Below are positions 1 to 8,488 of a DNA stretch of 50,242 nt, in pieces. The stretch's first letter is position 1; each line of letters begins with the position of its first letter. The position numbers and the translations under genes were made by a program. A model generated the notes under the pieces. It was not told where the DNA came from. It saw nothing but the letters and a program-made list of their open reading frames with translations, and ran no database searches. The DNA comes from Chryseobacterium sp. 39-10 (GTDB lineage Bacteria; Bacteroidota; Bacteroidia; Flavobacteriales; Weeksellaceae), in NCBI GenBank assembly GCA_001898255.1, contig MKTK01000030.1, forward strand, positions 1 through 50,242. The letters are read 5' to 3'.

Positions 1-1
1 T

Positions 2-127
2 GTGATGGATAAAGACCACACTTGGAATTTGAAACCTGGAAAACTGGGCGATGTAGCACCTTCTATTTTGAGTGTGATGGGTGTTGATATTCCTGCTGCA
101 ATGACGGGAAATGTATTGCTAAGCTAA
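2..127 (+). CDS. gpmI: 2,3-bisphosphoglycerate-independent phosphoglycerate mutase, C-terminal 41 residues
   Basis: Partial gene entering from the left edge. The frame from base 2 reads to a TAA at 125-127 and carries the usual end of this alkaline-phosphatase-superfamily mutase: DHTWNLKPGKLGDVAPSIL followed by MGVDIPAAMTGNVLL. In the family this tail sits next to the metal-binding core, and the enzyme interconverts 3- and 2-phosphoglycerate in cytoplasmic glycolysis. The N-terminal part and promoter lie outside the window. A clear intrinsic terminator follows 38 bases later. The call rests on the short tail only, but the tail is distinctive. Confidence 0.82.
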   Translation: MMDKDHTWNLKPGKLGDVAPSILSVMGVDIPAAMTGNVLLS

Positions 128-164
128 AATTTTATGTAGAAATACAAAAAAATATTTTAATTTT

Positions 165-197
165 AATCAGCGTAATTTTTTGCGCTGATTTTTTTTT
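165..197 (+). terminator. Intrinsic terminator after gpmI
   Basis: Perfect 8-bp stem AATCAGCG (165-172) / CGCTGATT (183-190), 10-nt loop, T-run 189-197. It ends the gpmI transcript and separates it from the kinase gene. Confidence 0.85.
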
Positions 198-266
198 GCA
201 AAAACCATTAGGCGGATCATTTTTTTCGTGAGAAATAAACGCTTCTGCCGCTAAAAAACTAAAACA

Positions 267-2219
267 TTGAAAACAATTGCCATCCCTTCAGTTAGCAGAA
301 TTTTGCTTTTTTTTATTGTCCTCTTTTCGGGGATATGTCATGCACAGGATCTTCAGAAAGTCATCAGTCAGTTGAAAGAAGAACTTACAAAAACCACCGA
401 CGAACAGCGCAGAGCTGTGATTTTTTCTGATCTTACTTGGTATTACTCCAGCGTTTCCATCGATTCGGCACTTGCCTATGGAAAGAAAGCCGAAAAAACA
501 GCAGCTGACTTAGGGAATGAGAATCTGCTGTCTCAAATCTACAGTGATTTGGGCGCCGTATATTTCCGACAGAACGATTTTAAAAATTCTGAAAAAAATT
601 ATCTCAAATCCTACAAAATTCGAGAAACACTGAACAATCGGGCAGGAATGGCAAAGCTCAATAATAACCTGGCTTCCGTATATCAAAGCACCTTTCAATA
701 TAAAAAAGCGATGGAGATGTACCTGCAGGCGCTAAAGTATTTTGAAAGTACCAAGGACGAAAAAAACATCAACATTACAAAGCAAAATCTTGGATTGTTG
801 TTTGTTGACCTTAAAAATTTTGATCAGGCAATTATTTATATTAAGGAAAGTATCGATTATTTTGAATCGCAGGAAAAATCGGTAGATAATGAGAATAAAC
901 GTTGCGAAAACTACCTGAACTTAGGTAAGGCATATCAGCAGAAGAAAGATTTTGCCAACGCACAAAAATACTATGAGAAAAGTGCCGCCATCTGTAAAAG
1001 TGTGGGAAACAAACAAGGCATAGCTTTCACCCAGAGAAATCTGGCGAATCTTAGTATCATGAAAAATAAAAAAGCCGATTCCGCTGATTTGGTGCGGCTT
1101 GAAGAATCAAAAAAAATAAGGAAAGAATTCAACTCAAAAGTAGATATGGAAAGCAACCAGCTTGATGTGGCGCAAGGATACATTACGCAGAGAAAATTTC
1201 AGGAGGCCAAAAAAGTGCTGCTGAAGGTGCTTCCTGTTTTTGTAAGTGAACAGTCGCAGGAGAACGAACTGTCGGCGTATAAGTTACTCACCACGATTTA
1301 CAATGAACTTAATAATTCAGACAGTGCTGATTATTATTTTAATCGATACCTGCAAGTCAACGAAAATTTGGTGAACACGTCTGTTATTCGTCAGTCGACC
1401 GAGCTTGAAAAAAAATATCAAACGCTAAAAAAAGACAAAGAAATTCTGGAAAACCGCAGCCAAATACTTCATCGAAATATTTACATTTTTTCTCTTTTAG
1501 GTCTTTTAGCGCTTGCAGTAGGTTATTATCGCAATTATCAACATCGCCAAAAAATCAGGTTGCAAAAGGAAATCTTGCACCAGCAGGATTTGGCCACCAG
1601 AGCGGTGATGAATGCTGAGGATAATGAACGAAAACGCATGGCGTCTCACCTGCACGATGGTATAGGGCAGATGCTAACAGCGACCCACATGAATCTTATG
1701 GTTTTAGAGGAGTACAAAGATGCCGATTCCGACATGGGAGACGTAATTGGAAAAACCAAGAAAATCCTGAAAGATGCCATGGTGGAAGTGAGAACTCTTT
1801 CGCACCAAATGATGCCCAATATGCTCATCAAAAATAGTTTAAGCAATGCACTTAAAGAGCTTATAGACCAATCGAGTACGCCAAAACTCGCAGTTCATTT
1901 GCAGCTGGACGGATTAATGGATAATTTGGACGAAAACATTCAGATTGTGATGTATAGGGTTATTCAGGAGTGTATTAATAATACTTTAAAACATGCGGAA
2001 GCTACGGAAATTTTTATTCGTGTACAGCAGACAAAAACCGAAATTTTGGCCTACTTTAAAGACAATGGAAAAGGGTTTAATCCTGAAGCAACATCATCAA
2101 AATCATTTGGAATGGGGCTTGAAAATATCCGCTCCCGCATAGAATTTCTAAAAGGTCTTTTTCTTTTGAACAGCGGTGCAGGGCAAGGAACAGAAATAAC
2201 CGTTAAAATTCCTCTTTAA
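267..2219 (+). CDS. TPR-containing sensor histidine kinase (HisKA_3/NarX-like)
   Basis: Membrane sensor kinase of 650 residues. A signal peptide covers about residues 1-26 (hydrophobic run, then CHA-Q). A string of TPR-like helical repeats fills roughly residues 30-360 and would lie in the periplasm. A short coiled coil and a transmembrane segment (about 403-421) follow. The cytoplasmic part has a HisKA_3 dimerisation box HLHDGIGQ with the likely phospho-His at H463, an N-box (QECINNTLKH, about 566-575) and glycine boxes (DNGKGF, GMGLENIRSR). The start is a TTG; no better ATG fits the signal peptide. The stop is four bases from the response regulator ATG, so the two form a two-component operon. 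The stimulus is unknown. TPR-linked kinases of this shape are common in Flavobacteriia. Confidence 0.88.
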   Translation: MKTIAIPSVSRILLFFIVLFSGICHAQDLQKVISQLKEELTKTTDEQRRAVIFSDLTWYYSSVSIDSALAYGKKAEKTAADLGNENLLSQIYSDLGAVYFRQNDFKNSEKNYLKSYKIRETLNNRAGMAKLNNNLASVYQSTFQYKKAMEMYLQALKYFESTKDEKNINITKQNLGLLFVDLKNFDQAIIYIKESIDYFESQEKSVDNENKRCENYLNLGKAYQQKKDFANAQKYYEKSAAICKSVGNKQGIAFTQRNLANLSIMKNKKADSADLVRLEESKKIRKEFNSKVDMESNQLDVAQGYITQRKFQEAKKVLLKVLPVFVSEQSQENELSAYKLLTTIYNELNNSDSADYYFNRYLQVNENLVNTSVIRQSTELEKKYQTLKKDKEILENRSQILHRNIYIFSLLGLLALAVGYYRNYQHRQKIRLQKEILHQQDLATRAVMNAEDNERKRMASHLHDGIGQMLTATHMNLMVLEEYKDADSDMGDVIGKTKKILKDAMVEVRTLSHQMMPNMLIKNSLSNALKELIDQSSTPKLAVHLQLDGLMDNLDENIQIVMYRVIQECINNTLKHAEATEIFIRVQQTKTEILAYFKDNGKGFNPEATSSKSFGMGLENIRSRIEFLKGLFLLNSGAGQGTEITVKIPL

Positions 2220-2223
2220 TATC

Positions 2224-2877
2224 ATGGAAAAAAAGTATCAGCTTGCTATTGTTGACGATCATAATATCATCATGGACGGATTGGTGATGCTGTTGGGTTT
2301 TGAAAAAAGTATCGAAATCCCTAAAACGTATAATGACGGCCATCAGCTCATCGAAGAATTGCAAACCGGCGCCATAAACCCCGACATGGTTCTGCTCGAT
2401 TTGATGATGCCCAAAATAAACGGATTGGAATGTTCTAAAATTTTGAAAAAAGATTTTCCTCACATTAAAATTATTATTCTTTCGATGAATTGTGATGCGA
2501 AAATTATCAATGAACTTATTAACAATATTGGGGTCGAGGGCTATTTTAATAAATCTATTTCGAGGCAGGAACTGGTGGCTGGAATTTCGCTTATTCGCGA
2601 CGGCTATATTCACCTTTCCAAAGAAGCGGCCGAATGCATGGACAGTTACCGTGAAAAACTCATCCAGAATGAGCAGGTAAAACTGTCGGCACGCGAAAAA
2701 GAGATTGTGCAGTTGATGATCAATGGCTTTACCAATCGTGAAATTGCAGCAAAACTGTTTATCAGTGAAAGTACAGTGGAAACTCACCGAAAGAATATTT
2801 ACCGCAAAACCGAAACCCATTCGTTGCCCAAACTCATCCAACTCGTCAATGAGCTCAATCTTTTAGAAAGCTTATAA
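2224..2877 (+). CDS. LuxR/NarL-family response regulator
   Basis: Two-domain response regulator of 217 residues, partner of the kinase four bases upstream. The receiver domain (about 1-120) has the acidic pair D11/D12, the phospho-acceptor D59 in the VLLDLMMPK motif and the conserved lysine K110 (FNKSIS). A GerE/LuxR helix-turn-helix follows (about 152-212: LSAREKEIVQLM then TNREIAAKLFISESTVETHR). This arrangement is typical of NarL-type transcription factors that dimerise and bind DNA after phosphorylation. Its targets cannot be read from the window. The secreted-protein gene downstream has its own promoter-like element after a terminator, so it could be a target, but that is a guess. Confidence 0.93.
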   Translation: MEKKYQLAIVDDHNIIMDGLVMLLGFEKSIEIPKTYNDGHQLIEELQTGAINPDMVLLDLMMPKINGLECSKILKKDFPHIKIIILSMNCDAKIINELINNIGVEGYFNKSISRQELVAGISLIRDGYIHLSKEAAECMDSYREKLIQNEQVKLSAREKEIVQLMINGFTNREIAAKLFISESTVETHRKNIYRKTETHSLPKLIQLVNELNLLESL

Positions 2878-2896
2878 ATTGTTTTAATAACATACC

Positions 2897-2930
2897 TCCT
2901 GCACATTCACCATGTTGCAGGATTTTTTTT
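2897..2930 (+). terminator. Intrinsic terminator after the two-component operon
   Basis: 7-bp stem TCCTGCA (2897-2903) / TGCAGGA (2916-2922), 12-nt loop, followed by eight T residues (2923-2930). Confidence 0.75.
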
Positions 2931-2977
2931 GAATAAAAATACCCTCTGGTGGGTATAGCATCACCAGATACTGCCAT

Positions 2978-2985
2978 TACCTTTG
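2978..2985 (+). promoter_or_regulatory. Bacteroidota -7 element (TACCTTTG)
   Basis: TACCTTTG matches TAnnTTTG, 27 bases before the ATG at 3013. No convincing TTTG -33 box was found at the right spacing, so this is a half-supported promoter. Confidence 0.45.
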
Positions 2986-3012
2986 AACCATTAACCTAAA
3001 AACTATTGTATA

Positions 3013-4896
3013 ATGAAAATCAAAACTATTTTTGCAGTCGTTGTTTTGGCTGCTTCTGCAAAAATTTATGCGCAGCAGTCCGGAATCAATATTCTGGAAA
3101 AAGACTATGAGATTTCCCGAAAAGCCAAAAAAGGTTATTTGGGTGGAGTAGAAGCCAAAGCAAATGGTGGATTCGATATGGTGTATTTTCTGCCTTCTTC
3201 AAGGAAAAAAGTGAAAATAGAAACTTATAGTTTTGATAAAGATGCCAACCTTACCAATACCGCCAAAGACGAATGGGAGGTGGAAAAAGTAAAAAAAAGA
3301 TGGAAGTTTTTTAATTTTAAAGGTGATGAATATTCAACGCAAGCCATCTCGGTGAGTTCCAACATGGGCGGGAAACTCGTTTATAAGAAACGACAAATTA
3401 AAGCAAAGTACAACTGGCTTGCAGGCGGCTATGTAAAACGAATTAAAATGCTGGATAAACAGCGCCTTGCGAACGAAAATGGTGACGAATATTTGTTTGG
3501 CGGTGCATACGAAGTGGAGCGCGATAGTGCCATTTTGGTGATGGGATATCCTGTAAACAAAACAAGTTCGGCTTTTGCCAGTATGGACCTGATGAAAGTT
3601 TCTAATGATGGTGTCATCAAAAAACTACAATCGGTTACCACAGCATCACCAATGACTCCTATTTTCTCTAAACCGTTGATGGACGACAACAGCCGCGAAG
3701 TTGATAATGACGATTTCCCGAGAGATTGGGTGTTAATTCTGGCTCCTTCCAAAGTGTTGGGAGGCAAAAATGCAGGTTCGCCTGTGCAGTTTAATTATTT
3801 ACGGATTTCTCCAGAGGGACAAATTAAAGAGAATTTCACCTTCAATTCACCTTCATCCGGATATCGAATTCTCAATGCGTATGAGAAAGATGGCACGGTA
3901 ACACTTTATGGTATGGGCATTAAAAAAGAAGGTAAGTTTAACGACGAAGTGCTTGGGATGACGGTTTCTCCTTCCAGCATGGATAGTGAAGAAATTGCAT
4001 CCACCAAGTCTGCGGGTGGCATGTTTGGCAGCATCAACAAACTCAGCGGAATGATCTCAGGTAAAGAAGAAATGATGCCTTCCCAAGTTGCGCTAGATAA
4101 CCAGCTGGACGAAAAAAAGTATGACGACTTCATCATTACAAGAATACAGAACGGAGCCGTAAACTTTGCCAAAACAACACCAATGGCGGAACTTAACCAG
4201 AAAGCCGTTGCAGGTGCCGATATGAAAAAGGCACTGGAATTTGATGGCAAAAAATTCGTTACCAACAACTTCCAGATTCTTAGTGACGGTAGCATGGTTC
4301 TTTGTGTGCAAGATTATAAACCCCAAGGAAAAGGTTTCGGTTTGCCGGGTAGCAAGATGCTCAATACCCTTGCGGGGATAAGTACATCGCGCAGCGGAAC
4401 TCAGTATGACCGAATTTACAAGGGACTTTACATGCTGCATTTCAGTAAAGACGGTAGTCTCATCCGGAACTATACAGTACAGCTCGATCAGAAAAATAAA
4501 AAAGGATTCTTCAATAATTCGCCGATGACTGCGGATAATTTTCCTGCAACGAGCTATATTATAGAAAGCAAAGACGGAAAATCCCTCAATTGGGTGATGG
4601 AGATGGTGAAAGCTATTGATAAAGACACCAGTTCCAGCTCCACGATGAACTTTGATGGCTCCAGCACCAGTACAACAACAACCAGCTACTCTCCATTCTA
4701 TAGCATAGAATATGGCAAACTGGATTTAGCCAATGGAAAATCTTCCGAATTCCGCACGTTGGGTGACTTGGAAAAGAAAAAATATTACCTTTACGATAAA
4801 CATAACAGAATACAAATTGGCGATTATACCTATTTCTTCAGTGAAACGCCAAGCGGAGACCGACTACTGGTTTCGAGAATGAATATTAATGATTAA
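3013..4896 (+). CDS. Conserved secreted protein of unknown function
   Basis: Protein of 627 residues with a clear signal peptide (residues 1-20, cut near IYAQQ). I do not recognise a named domain. The mature part alternates short beta-type segments (for example FDMVYFLPSSRKKVKIETYSF, cut here for length, and the C-terminal IGDYTYFFSETPSGDRLLVS), which suggests a beta-rich or propeller-like fold. There is a low-complexity Ser/Thr stretch near residues 540-560 (STSTTTTS). No lipobox and no T9SS sorting domain were seen, so a periplasmic location is more likely than the cell surface. It is a single gene flanked by terminators, with a TAnnTTTG element upstream. Function not assigned. Confidence 0.8.
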   Translation: MKIKTIFAVVVLAASAKIYAQQSGINILEKDYEISRKAKKGYLGGVEAKANGGFDMVYFLPSSRKKVKIETYSFDKDANLTNTAKDEWEVEKVKKRWKFFNFKGDEYSTQAISVSSNMGGKLVYKKRQIKAKYNWLAGGYVKRIKMLDKQRLANENGDEYLFGGAYEVERDSAILVMGYPVNKTSSAFASMDLMKVSNDGVIKKLQSVTTASPMTPIFSKPLMDDNSREVDNDDFPRDWVLILAPSKVLGGKNAGSPVQFNYLRISPEGQIKENFTFNSPSSGYRILNAYEKDGTVTLYGMGIKKEGKFNDEVLGMTVSPSSMDSEEIASTKSAGGMFGSINKLSGMISGKEEMMPSQVALDNQLDEKKYDDFIITRIQNGAVNFAKTTPMAELNQKAVAGADMKKALEFDGKKFVTNNFQILSDGSMVLCVQDYKPQGKGFGLPGSKMLNTLAGISTSRSGTQYDRIYKGLYMLHFSKDGSLIRNYTVQLDQKNKKGFFNNSPMTADNFPATSYIIESKDGKSLNWVMEMVKAIDKDTSSSSTMNFDGSSTSTTTTSYSPFYSIEYGKLDLANGKSSEFRTLGDLEKKKYYLYDKHNRIQIGDYTYFFSETPSGDRLLVSRMNIND

Positions 4897-4904
4897 TAAG
4901 CACA

Positions 4905-4961
4905 AATGATGAGCGAATTCATGACCAATTCATGTGTTTTCATTATTCATCATTGGTTTTT
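4905..4961 (+). terminator. Possible weak terminator
   Basis: Arms AATGATGA (4905-4912) and TCATCATT (4947-4954) can pair around a long loop, followed by GGTTTTT. The long loop and short T-run make this a weak candidate for the end of the preceding secreted-protein gene. Confidence 0.35.
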
Positions 4962-4966
4962 AGGAG

Positions 4967-4988
4967 TGACCGGATCTGTTTCCGGTCA
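4967..4988. repeat. 8-bp inverted repeat without T-run
   Basis: TGACCGGA (4967-4974) and TCCGGTCA (4981-4988) are perfect inverted repeats with a 6-nt spacer. No T-run follows, so it is an operator-like or structural element rather than a normal terminator. The core GACCGGA reappears in the hairpin at 5139-5166. The 4897-5237 gap otherwise holds no credible gene. Confidence 0.5.
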
Positions 4989-5138
4989 TTGCTAAACATC
5001 ACCCGAATTATCAGTGCTTAATAATGCTTACCTTAAAAAGTAAAAAAAATAAAAGCAAACTATTCTAAAATTTAAACTAATAACGATGTCACTATACCAA
5101 TGAAGAAAAATATTCATGAGATCATTTTTCTTCATCCC

Positions 5139-5166
5139 AAGACCGGAATGCTATTCTGGTCTTTTT
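5139..5166 (+). terminator. Intrinsic terminator-like hairpin
   Basis: 10-bp stem AAGACCGGAA (5139-5148) / TTCTGGTCTT (5154-5163) with one wobble pair, 5-nt loop, T-run 5162-5166. It lies 270 bases beyond the preceding gene and 70 before the desaturase gene. It could end a small transcript from this gap or insulate the next gene. Confidence 0.6.
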
Positions 5167-5205
5167 AATATTGGAGAAAAAATTATGCAGCAAATGATAT
5201 TTAAG

Positions 5206-5213
5206 TATATTTG
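5206..5213 (+). promoter_or_regulatory. Bacteroidota -7 element (TATATTTG)
   Basis: TATATTTG fits TAnnTTTG and lies 24 bases before the desaturase ATG. The -33 box is not evident. Confidence 0.5.
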
Positions 5214-5237
5214 CAGACCTATAAAAAATAAAAAGGG

Positions 5238-6215
5238 ATGTACAATAAATTGGTAAGAATTGAAGTGATGCGGAATCTTGGTAAAGAAGTAGGAGATTTT
5301 ATTTCCTCATACCTCACTCCTGTGGAAAAGATTTGGCAGCCCACCGATTTTTTGCCAGATCCTTCGCAAGATTCTTTTCGGCATGAAGTGGAAGAACTGC
5401 AAAGTTACGCGCATGACATGGGATATGATTTATTTGTAACGCTCATTGGCGACTGCATTACCGAAGAAGCGTTGCCAAGCTATGAATCTTGGATCATGGG
5501 TATCGATGGGGTAGAGCAGGAAAATAGAAGCGGCTGGTCGCAGTGGGTCCGAAGCTGGACGGCTGAGGAAAACCGTCATGGAGACTTACTCAACAAATAC
5601 CTCTACCTGTGTGGCCGTGTCAATATGCGAGAGATCGAGATTACTACCCAATATCTCATCCAGGATGGTTTTGACATTGGCACTTCAATGGATCCTTACC
5701 GAAATTTTGTATATACCAGTTTTCAGGAAACGGCTACCAATGTTTCGCACCGCAGAGTAGGAACATTTGCTAAACAGAGTGGTAATGTAAAACTGGCAAA
5801 AATGTGTGGGGTTATTGCTGCTGATGAAGCGAGGCACGCAAAAGCATACAAGCATTTTGTGACCCGTATCTTTGAGCTTGATCCTTCCGAGATGATGCTC
5901 GCTTTTGAAGACATGATGAAGAAAAAGATTGTGATGCCGGCGCACCTCATGAGAGAATCTGGGCAAAAAGCTGGCGAACTGTGGGCCCATTTTTCGGATG
6001 CTGCACAGCGCGCGATGGTGTATACGGGACAAGATTATATCAATATATTGAGCGAATTGCTTAACGACTGGAAAATTGAACACATCTCAGGACTTAATGA
6101 AAAAGCCCAAAAAGCACAGGAATATCTTATGAAACTACCGGCACGGCTACAGAGAATTACCGACCGAATGGCAACACCTGATTTACCATATCAGTTCAAA
6201 TGGGTAAAGTCATAA
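5238..6215 (+). CDS. Acyl-ACP desaturase (soluble di-iron stearoyl-ACP 9-desaturase family)
   Basis: Soluble fatty-acid desaturase of 325 residues, all-helical FA_desaturase_2 type. The di-iron ligand motifs are visible: a glutamate at about E76/E77 (DCITEEA), ExxH at E111/H114 (EENRHG), a glutamate at E164 (FQETAT) and the second ExxH at E197/H200 (DEARH). Known members insert a cis double bond into acyl chains on acyl carrier protein using ferredoxin and O2, which adjusts membrane fluidity. The gene stands alone between terminator-like hairpins with its own -7 element. Length and motifs match the family. Substrate chain length and double-bond position cannot be read from sequence. Confidence 0.93.
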   Translation: MYNKLVRIEVMRNLGKEVGDFISSYLTPVEKIWQPTDFLPDPSQDSFRHEVEELQSYAHDMGYDLFVTLIGDCITEEALPSYESWIMGIDGVEQENRSGWSQWVRSWTAEENRHGDLLNKYLYLCGRVNMREIEITTQYLIQDGFDIGTSMDPYRNFVYTSFQETATNVSHRRVGTFAKQSGNVKLAKMCGVIAADEARHAKAYKHFVTRIFELDPSEMMLAFEDMMKKKIVMPAHLMRESGQKAGELWAHFSDAAQRAMVYTGQDYINILSELLNDWKIEHISGLNEKAQKAQEYLMKLPARLQRITDRMATPDLPYQFKWVKS

Positions 6216-6242
6216 AGCTCATTTTTTAAAATATTTTTTGAT

Positions 6243-6274
6243 AGGGTGATCGTTCAGATGACCCTTCATTTTTT
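6243..6274 (+). terminator. Intrinsic terminator after the desaturase
   Basis: Stem AGGGT (6243-6247) / ACCCT (6261-6265), extended inside by ATC/GAT after one mismatch, 5-nt loop, then TTCATTTTTT. Moderate strength. Confidence 0.6.
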
Positions 6275-6275
6275 A

Positions 6276-6283
6276 TATCTTTG
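6276..6283 (+). promoter_or_regulatory. Bacteroidota -7 element (TATCTTTG)
   Basis: TATCTTTG matches TAnnTTTG, 20 bases before the ATG at 6304 and just after the desaturase terminator. No TTTG box at standard spacing. Confidence 0.55.
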
Positions 6284-6303
6284 CACAAATCTAATTTGCC
6301 ATT

Positions 6304-6735
6304 ATGAAAAGTAACAAAAAACTAGCTATAGATTTCGACGGAACCATTGTCGATGATGCATACCCGGGCATTGGTAAGCCCAAGACTTTTGCATTCGAAA
6401 CACTCAAAAAGTTGCAGTCCGAAGGATACCGATTAATTTTATGGACGTATCGCCATGGTAAAACTTTGGATGAAGCCGTGGAATTCTGCAAAAGTAAGGG
6501 TATCGATTTTTATGCGGTAAATTCGTCTTTTGAAGGCGAAGTGTATGATTCGGCAGATGCATCGAGAAAAATAGATGCCGATCTGTTTATTGATGATCGA
6601 AATCTGGGAGGATTTCCAGGTTGGGGCGAAATCTACAACATCATTAACGAAAGAATTGAGTTTCGGGTGGATGGTGGCGAAGTATTGGCCTATTCAAAAA
6701 TGAAAAAAGACAAGAAAAAAGGACTTTTTTGGTAA
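6304..6735 (+). CDS. Small HAD-superfamily hydrolase (BT0820-like)
   Basis: Short HAD protein of 143 residues without an obvious cap domain. Motif I is IDFDGT with the nucleophile and acid/base aspartates at D10 and D12. Motif II is the threonine in LWTYRHG. The late acidic motif is LFIDDRN. Residues around FPGWGEIYNII resemble the small Bacteroidota HAD proteins annotated as hydrolases of unknown substrate. It is probably a cytoplasmic phosphatase. The gene has a -7 element of its own; map follows 90 bases later and may be co-transcribed. The C-terminus ends in a lysine-rich stretch. Substrate unknown. Confidence 0.82.
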   Translation: MKSNKKLAIDFDGTIVDDAYPGIGKPKTFAFETLKKLQSEGYRLILWTYRHGKTLDEAVEFCKSKGIDFYAVNSSFEGEVYDSADASRKIDADLFIDDRNLGGFPGWGEIYNIINERIEFRVDGGEVLAYSKMKKDKKKGLFW

Positions 6736-6825
6736 GTAATTTCTGCAAAGTTTTTACAAAGAATGGATAAGCGATCCATGTTCATTCCATTATTGATCAC
6801 CAAAATTGGTCCGTAAATATTTAAA

Positions 6826-7635
6826 ATGATACAACTTAAAACACTCGAAGAGCTCTATCTGATGCGCGAATCTGCACAGTTGGTTTCTAAAACCCTCGGG
6901 ATGCTTGCACCAGAAATTAAACCGGGAGTTACCACCAAATACCTCGATAAACTCGCCCACGATTATATTAAAGATCATGGTGCAGAACCTGCTTTTTTAG
7001 GGTATGGAGGTTTCCCTAACGCACTCTGTATGTCGCCCAATGATCAGGTTGTTCACGGCTTTCCTAACGATACGCCACTGGAAGATGGAGATATTATTTC
7101 TATTGACTGTGGAACCTATAAGAACGGATTTGTAGGCGATCATGCCTATACTTTTGAGGTGGGCGATGTTGCGCCGGAAATAAAAAAACTGCTGAAAATC
7201 ACAAAAGAATCGTTGTATAAAGGAATCGAACAATGCGTCCGTGGCAAAAGAGTGGGCGATATTTCCCATGCAATTCAGTCTTATTGCGAGAAAGAAGGTT
7301 ACGGCGTGGTCCGTGAATTGGTGGGACATGGAGTAGGAAGAGTGATGCATGAAGATCCGCAAGTTCCCAATTATGGAAGGCAGGGGAGCGGAAAAGTTTT
7401 GAAAGATGGTATTTGTCTCGCCATCGAACCCATGATCAATCTGGGAACCGAAAAAGTGAAGTTTCATAATGATGGATGGACGGTGACTACTTTGGATAAC
7501 AAAGCGTCTGCTCATTTTGAACATGATGTCACAATTATAAATGGTAAACCAGTTTTGCTCTCTACCTATCAATACATTTACGATGCTCTTGGTATTAAGA
7601 GTAATGAGGAAGAGGCCTTTCAATATAACTGGTAA
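6826..7635 (+). CDS. map: Type I methionine aminopeptidase
   Basis: Removes the N-terminal methionine from nascent proteins. The 269 residues show the complete pita-bread metallopeptidase set: H77 (VVHGFP), metal ligands D94 (SIDCGT), D105 (GDHAYTF), H168 (VGHGVGR), E201 (IEPMI) and E232 (FEHDVTI). Length is normal for the type I enzyme of this phylum; there is no N-terminal zinc-finger extension. It is followed with only three intervening bases by a methyltransferase gene, so these two probably share a transcript. Assignment is secure. Confidence 0.97.
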   Translation: MIQLKTLEELYLMRESAQLVSKTLGMLAPEIKPGVTTKYLDKLAHDYIKDHGAEPAFLGYGGFPNALCMSPNDQVVHGFPNDTPLEDGDIISIDCGTYKNGFVGDHAYTFEVGDVAPEIKKLLKITKESLYKGIEQCVRGKRVGDISHAIQSYCEKEGYGVVRELVGHGVGRVMHEDPQVPNYGRQGSGKVLKDGICLAIEPMINLGTEKVKFHNDGWTVTTLDNKASAHFEHDVTIINGKPVLLSTYQYIYDALGIKSNEEEAFQYNW

Positions 7636-7638
7636 ACA

Positions 7639-8409
7639 TTGAAAAAACTCGCCAAATTTCTCCTCAATAAAATTCCGAGACCAGCACTCATCAGCATGAG
7701 TATTTTCCTGCGTCCTCTTACGTATTTGTTCTTTAAAGGAGATCAGTTTCATGACCCGATTGATGGTAAATCGTATCGTAAATTTTTGCCATATGGTTAT
7801 GGTAAACAGCGTGAAAATGCGCTTTCACCGGGAACATTAAGTTTGGAACGACACCGGCAAATGTGGTTGTATCTGCAAAATGAAACCACTTTTTTCACCC
7901 AACCTTACAGTGTTTTGCACATTGCGCCAGAACAAGAGTTTTTACGTAGATTCAAGAAAATGAAGAATCTGCATTATATTTCTGCCGATCTTTTTTCGCC
8001 CATTGTTGATGTAAAAGCCGATCTGTTGGATCTTCCTTTTGATGATGAAAGTTTTGATGTCGTTTTCTGTAACCACGTATTAGAACATATAGAAGATGAC
8101 CAAAAAGCGATGAGTGAACTTTATCGTGTGATGCGAAAAGGAGGATGGGGCATTTTTCAGGTGCCCATGAAGCCGTCGCTGGAAAGGACTTATGAAGACT
8201 TTACCATCCAGGATCCTCAAGAGAGACAAAAACATTTTGGACAGTACGATCACGTTCGATGGTATGGAATGGATTATTTTGATCGGCTGAGGAATGCAGG
8301 TTTCGAAACCGATGCCAATTATTACTCCAAGCAATTTTCGGCCGCCGACATTAAAAAATGGGGCTTAATGGAGAATGAGATTCTTCCCTTGGTTCGCAAA
8401 AATTCGTAA
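7639..8409 (+). CDS. Class I SAM-dependent methyltransferase (Methyltransf_11 type)
   Basis: Protein of 256 residues with an N-terminal hydrophobic/basic helix, then a Rossmann methyltransferase core: motif I region VLHIAPEQEFL, an acidic SADL, post-I DLLDLPFDDESFDVVFCNHVLEHI, and VMRKGGWGIFQVP. The start is a TTG right after the map stop; no in-frame ATG occurs before residue 20, and the TTG keeps the conserved basic N-terminus. The substrate cannot be named; the glycine-rich motif is atypical (APEQEF in place of GxGxG), as in several Bacteroidota family members. Likely co-transcribed with map. Confidence 0.85.
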   Translation: MKKLAKFLLNKIPRPALISMSIFLRPLTYLFFKGDQFHDPIDGKSYRKFLPYGYGKQRENALSPGTLSLERHRQMWLYLQNETTFFTQPYSVLHIAPEQEFLRRFKKMKNLHYISADLFSPIVDVKADLLDLPFDDESFDVVFCNHVLEHIEDDQKAMSELYRVMRKGGWGIFQVPMKPSLERTYEDFTIQDPQERQKHFGQYDHVRWYGMDYFDRLRNAGFETDANYYSKQFSAADIKKWGLMENEILPLVRKNS

Positions 8410-8420
8410 ACTTTAATTCC

Positions 8421-8428
8421 TATCTTTG
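8421..8428 (+). promoter_or_regulatory. Bacteroidota -7 element upstream of era (TATCTTTG)
   Basis: Exact TAnnTTTG match, 60 bases before the era ATG. The resulting leader could form a 5-bp CCGTG/CACGG hairpin (8439-8460). A -33 box is not evident. Confidence 0.5.
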
Positions 8429-8488
8429 TACTTTAAGACCGTGTCCACTGTTTCGCACGGCTCATCACCAATTATTGAATGATTAAAA

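Noticed and set aside
2203-2841. Long open frame (212 codons) on the minus strand opposite the response regulator
   Set aside because: Low-complexity, Phe/His-rich translation without domain pattern; it is the antisense shadow of a well-supported gene.
5101-5169. Possible 22-codon peptide frame starting near 5101
   Set aside because: Runs through the terminator-like hairpin; short, no conserved features, no promoter.
6997-7752. Open frame of 251 codons on the minus strand opposite map
   Set aside because: Mirror of the strongly conserved map gene; no recognisable motif and no promoter or terminator of its own.
8439-8460. CCGTG/CACGG hairpin in the era leader
   Set aside because: Five base pairs, no T-run, no nearby alternative pairing; too weak to call as terminator or riboswitch.
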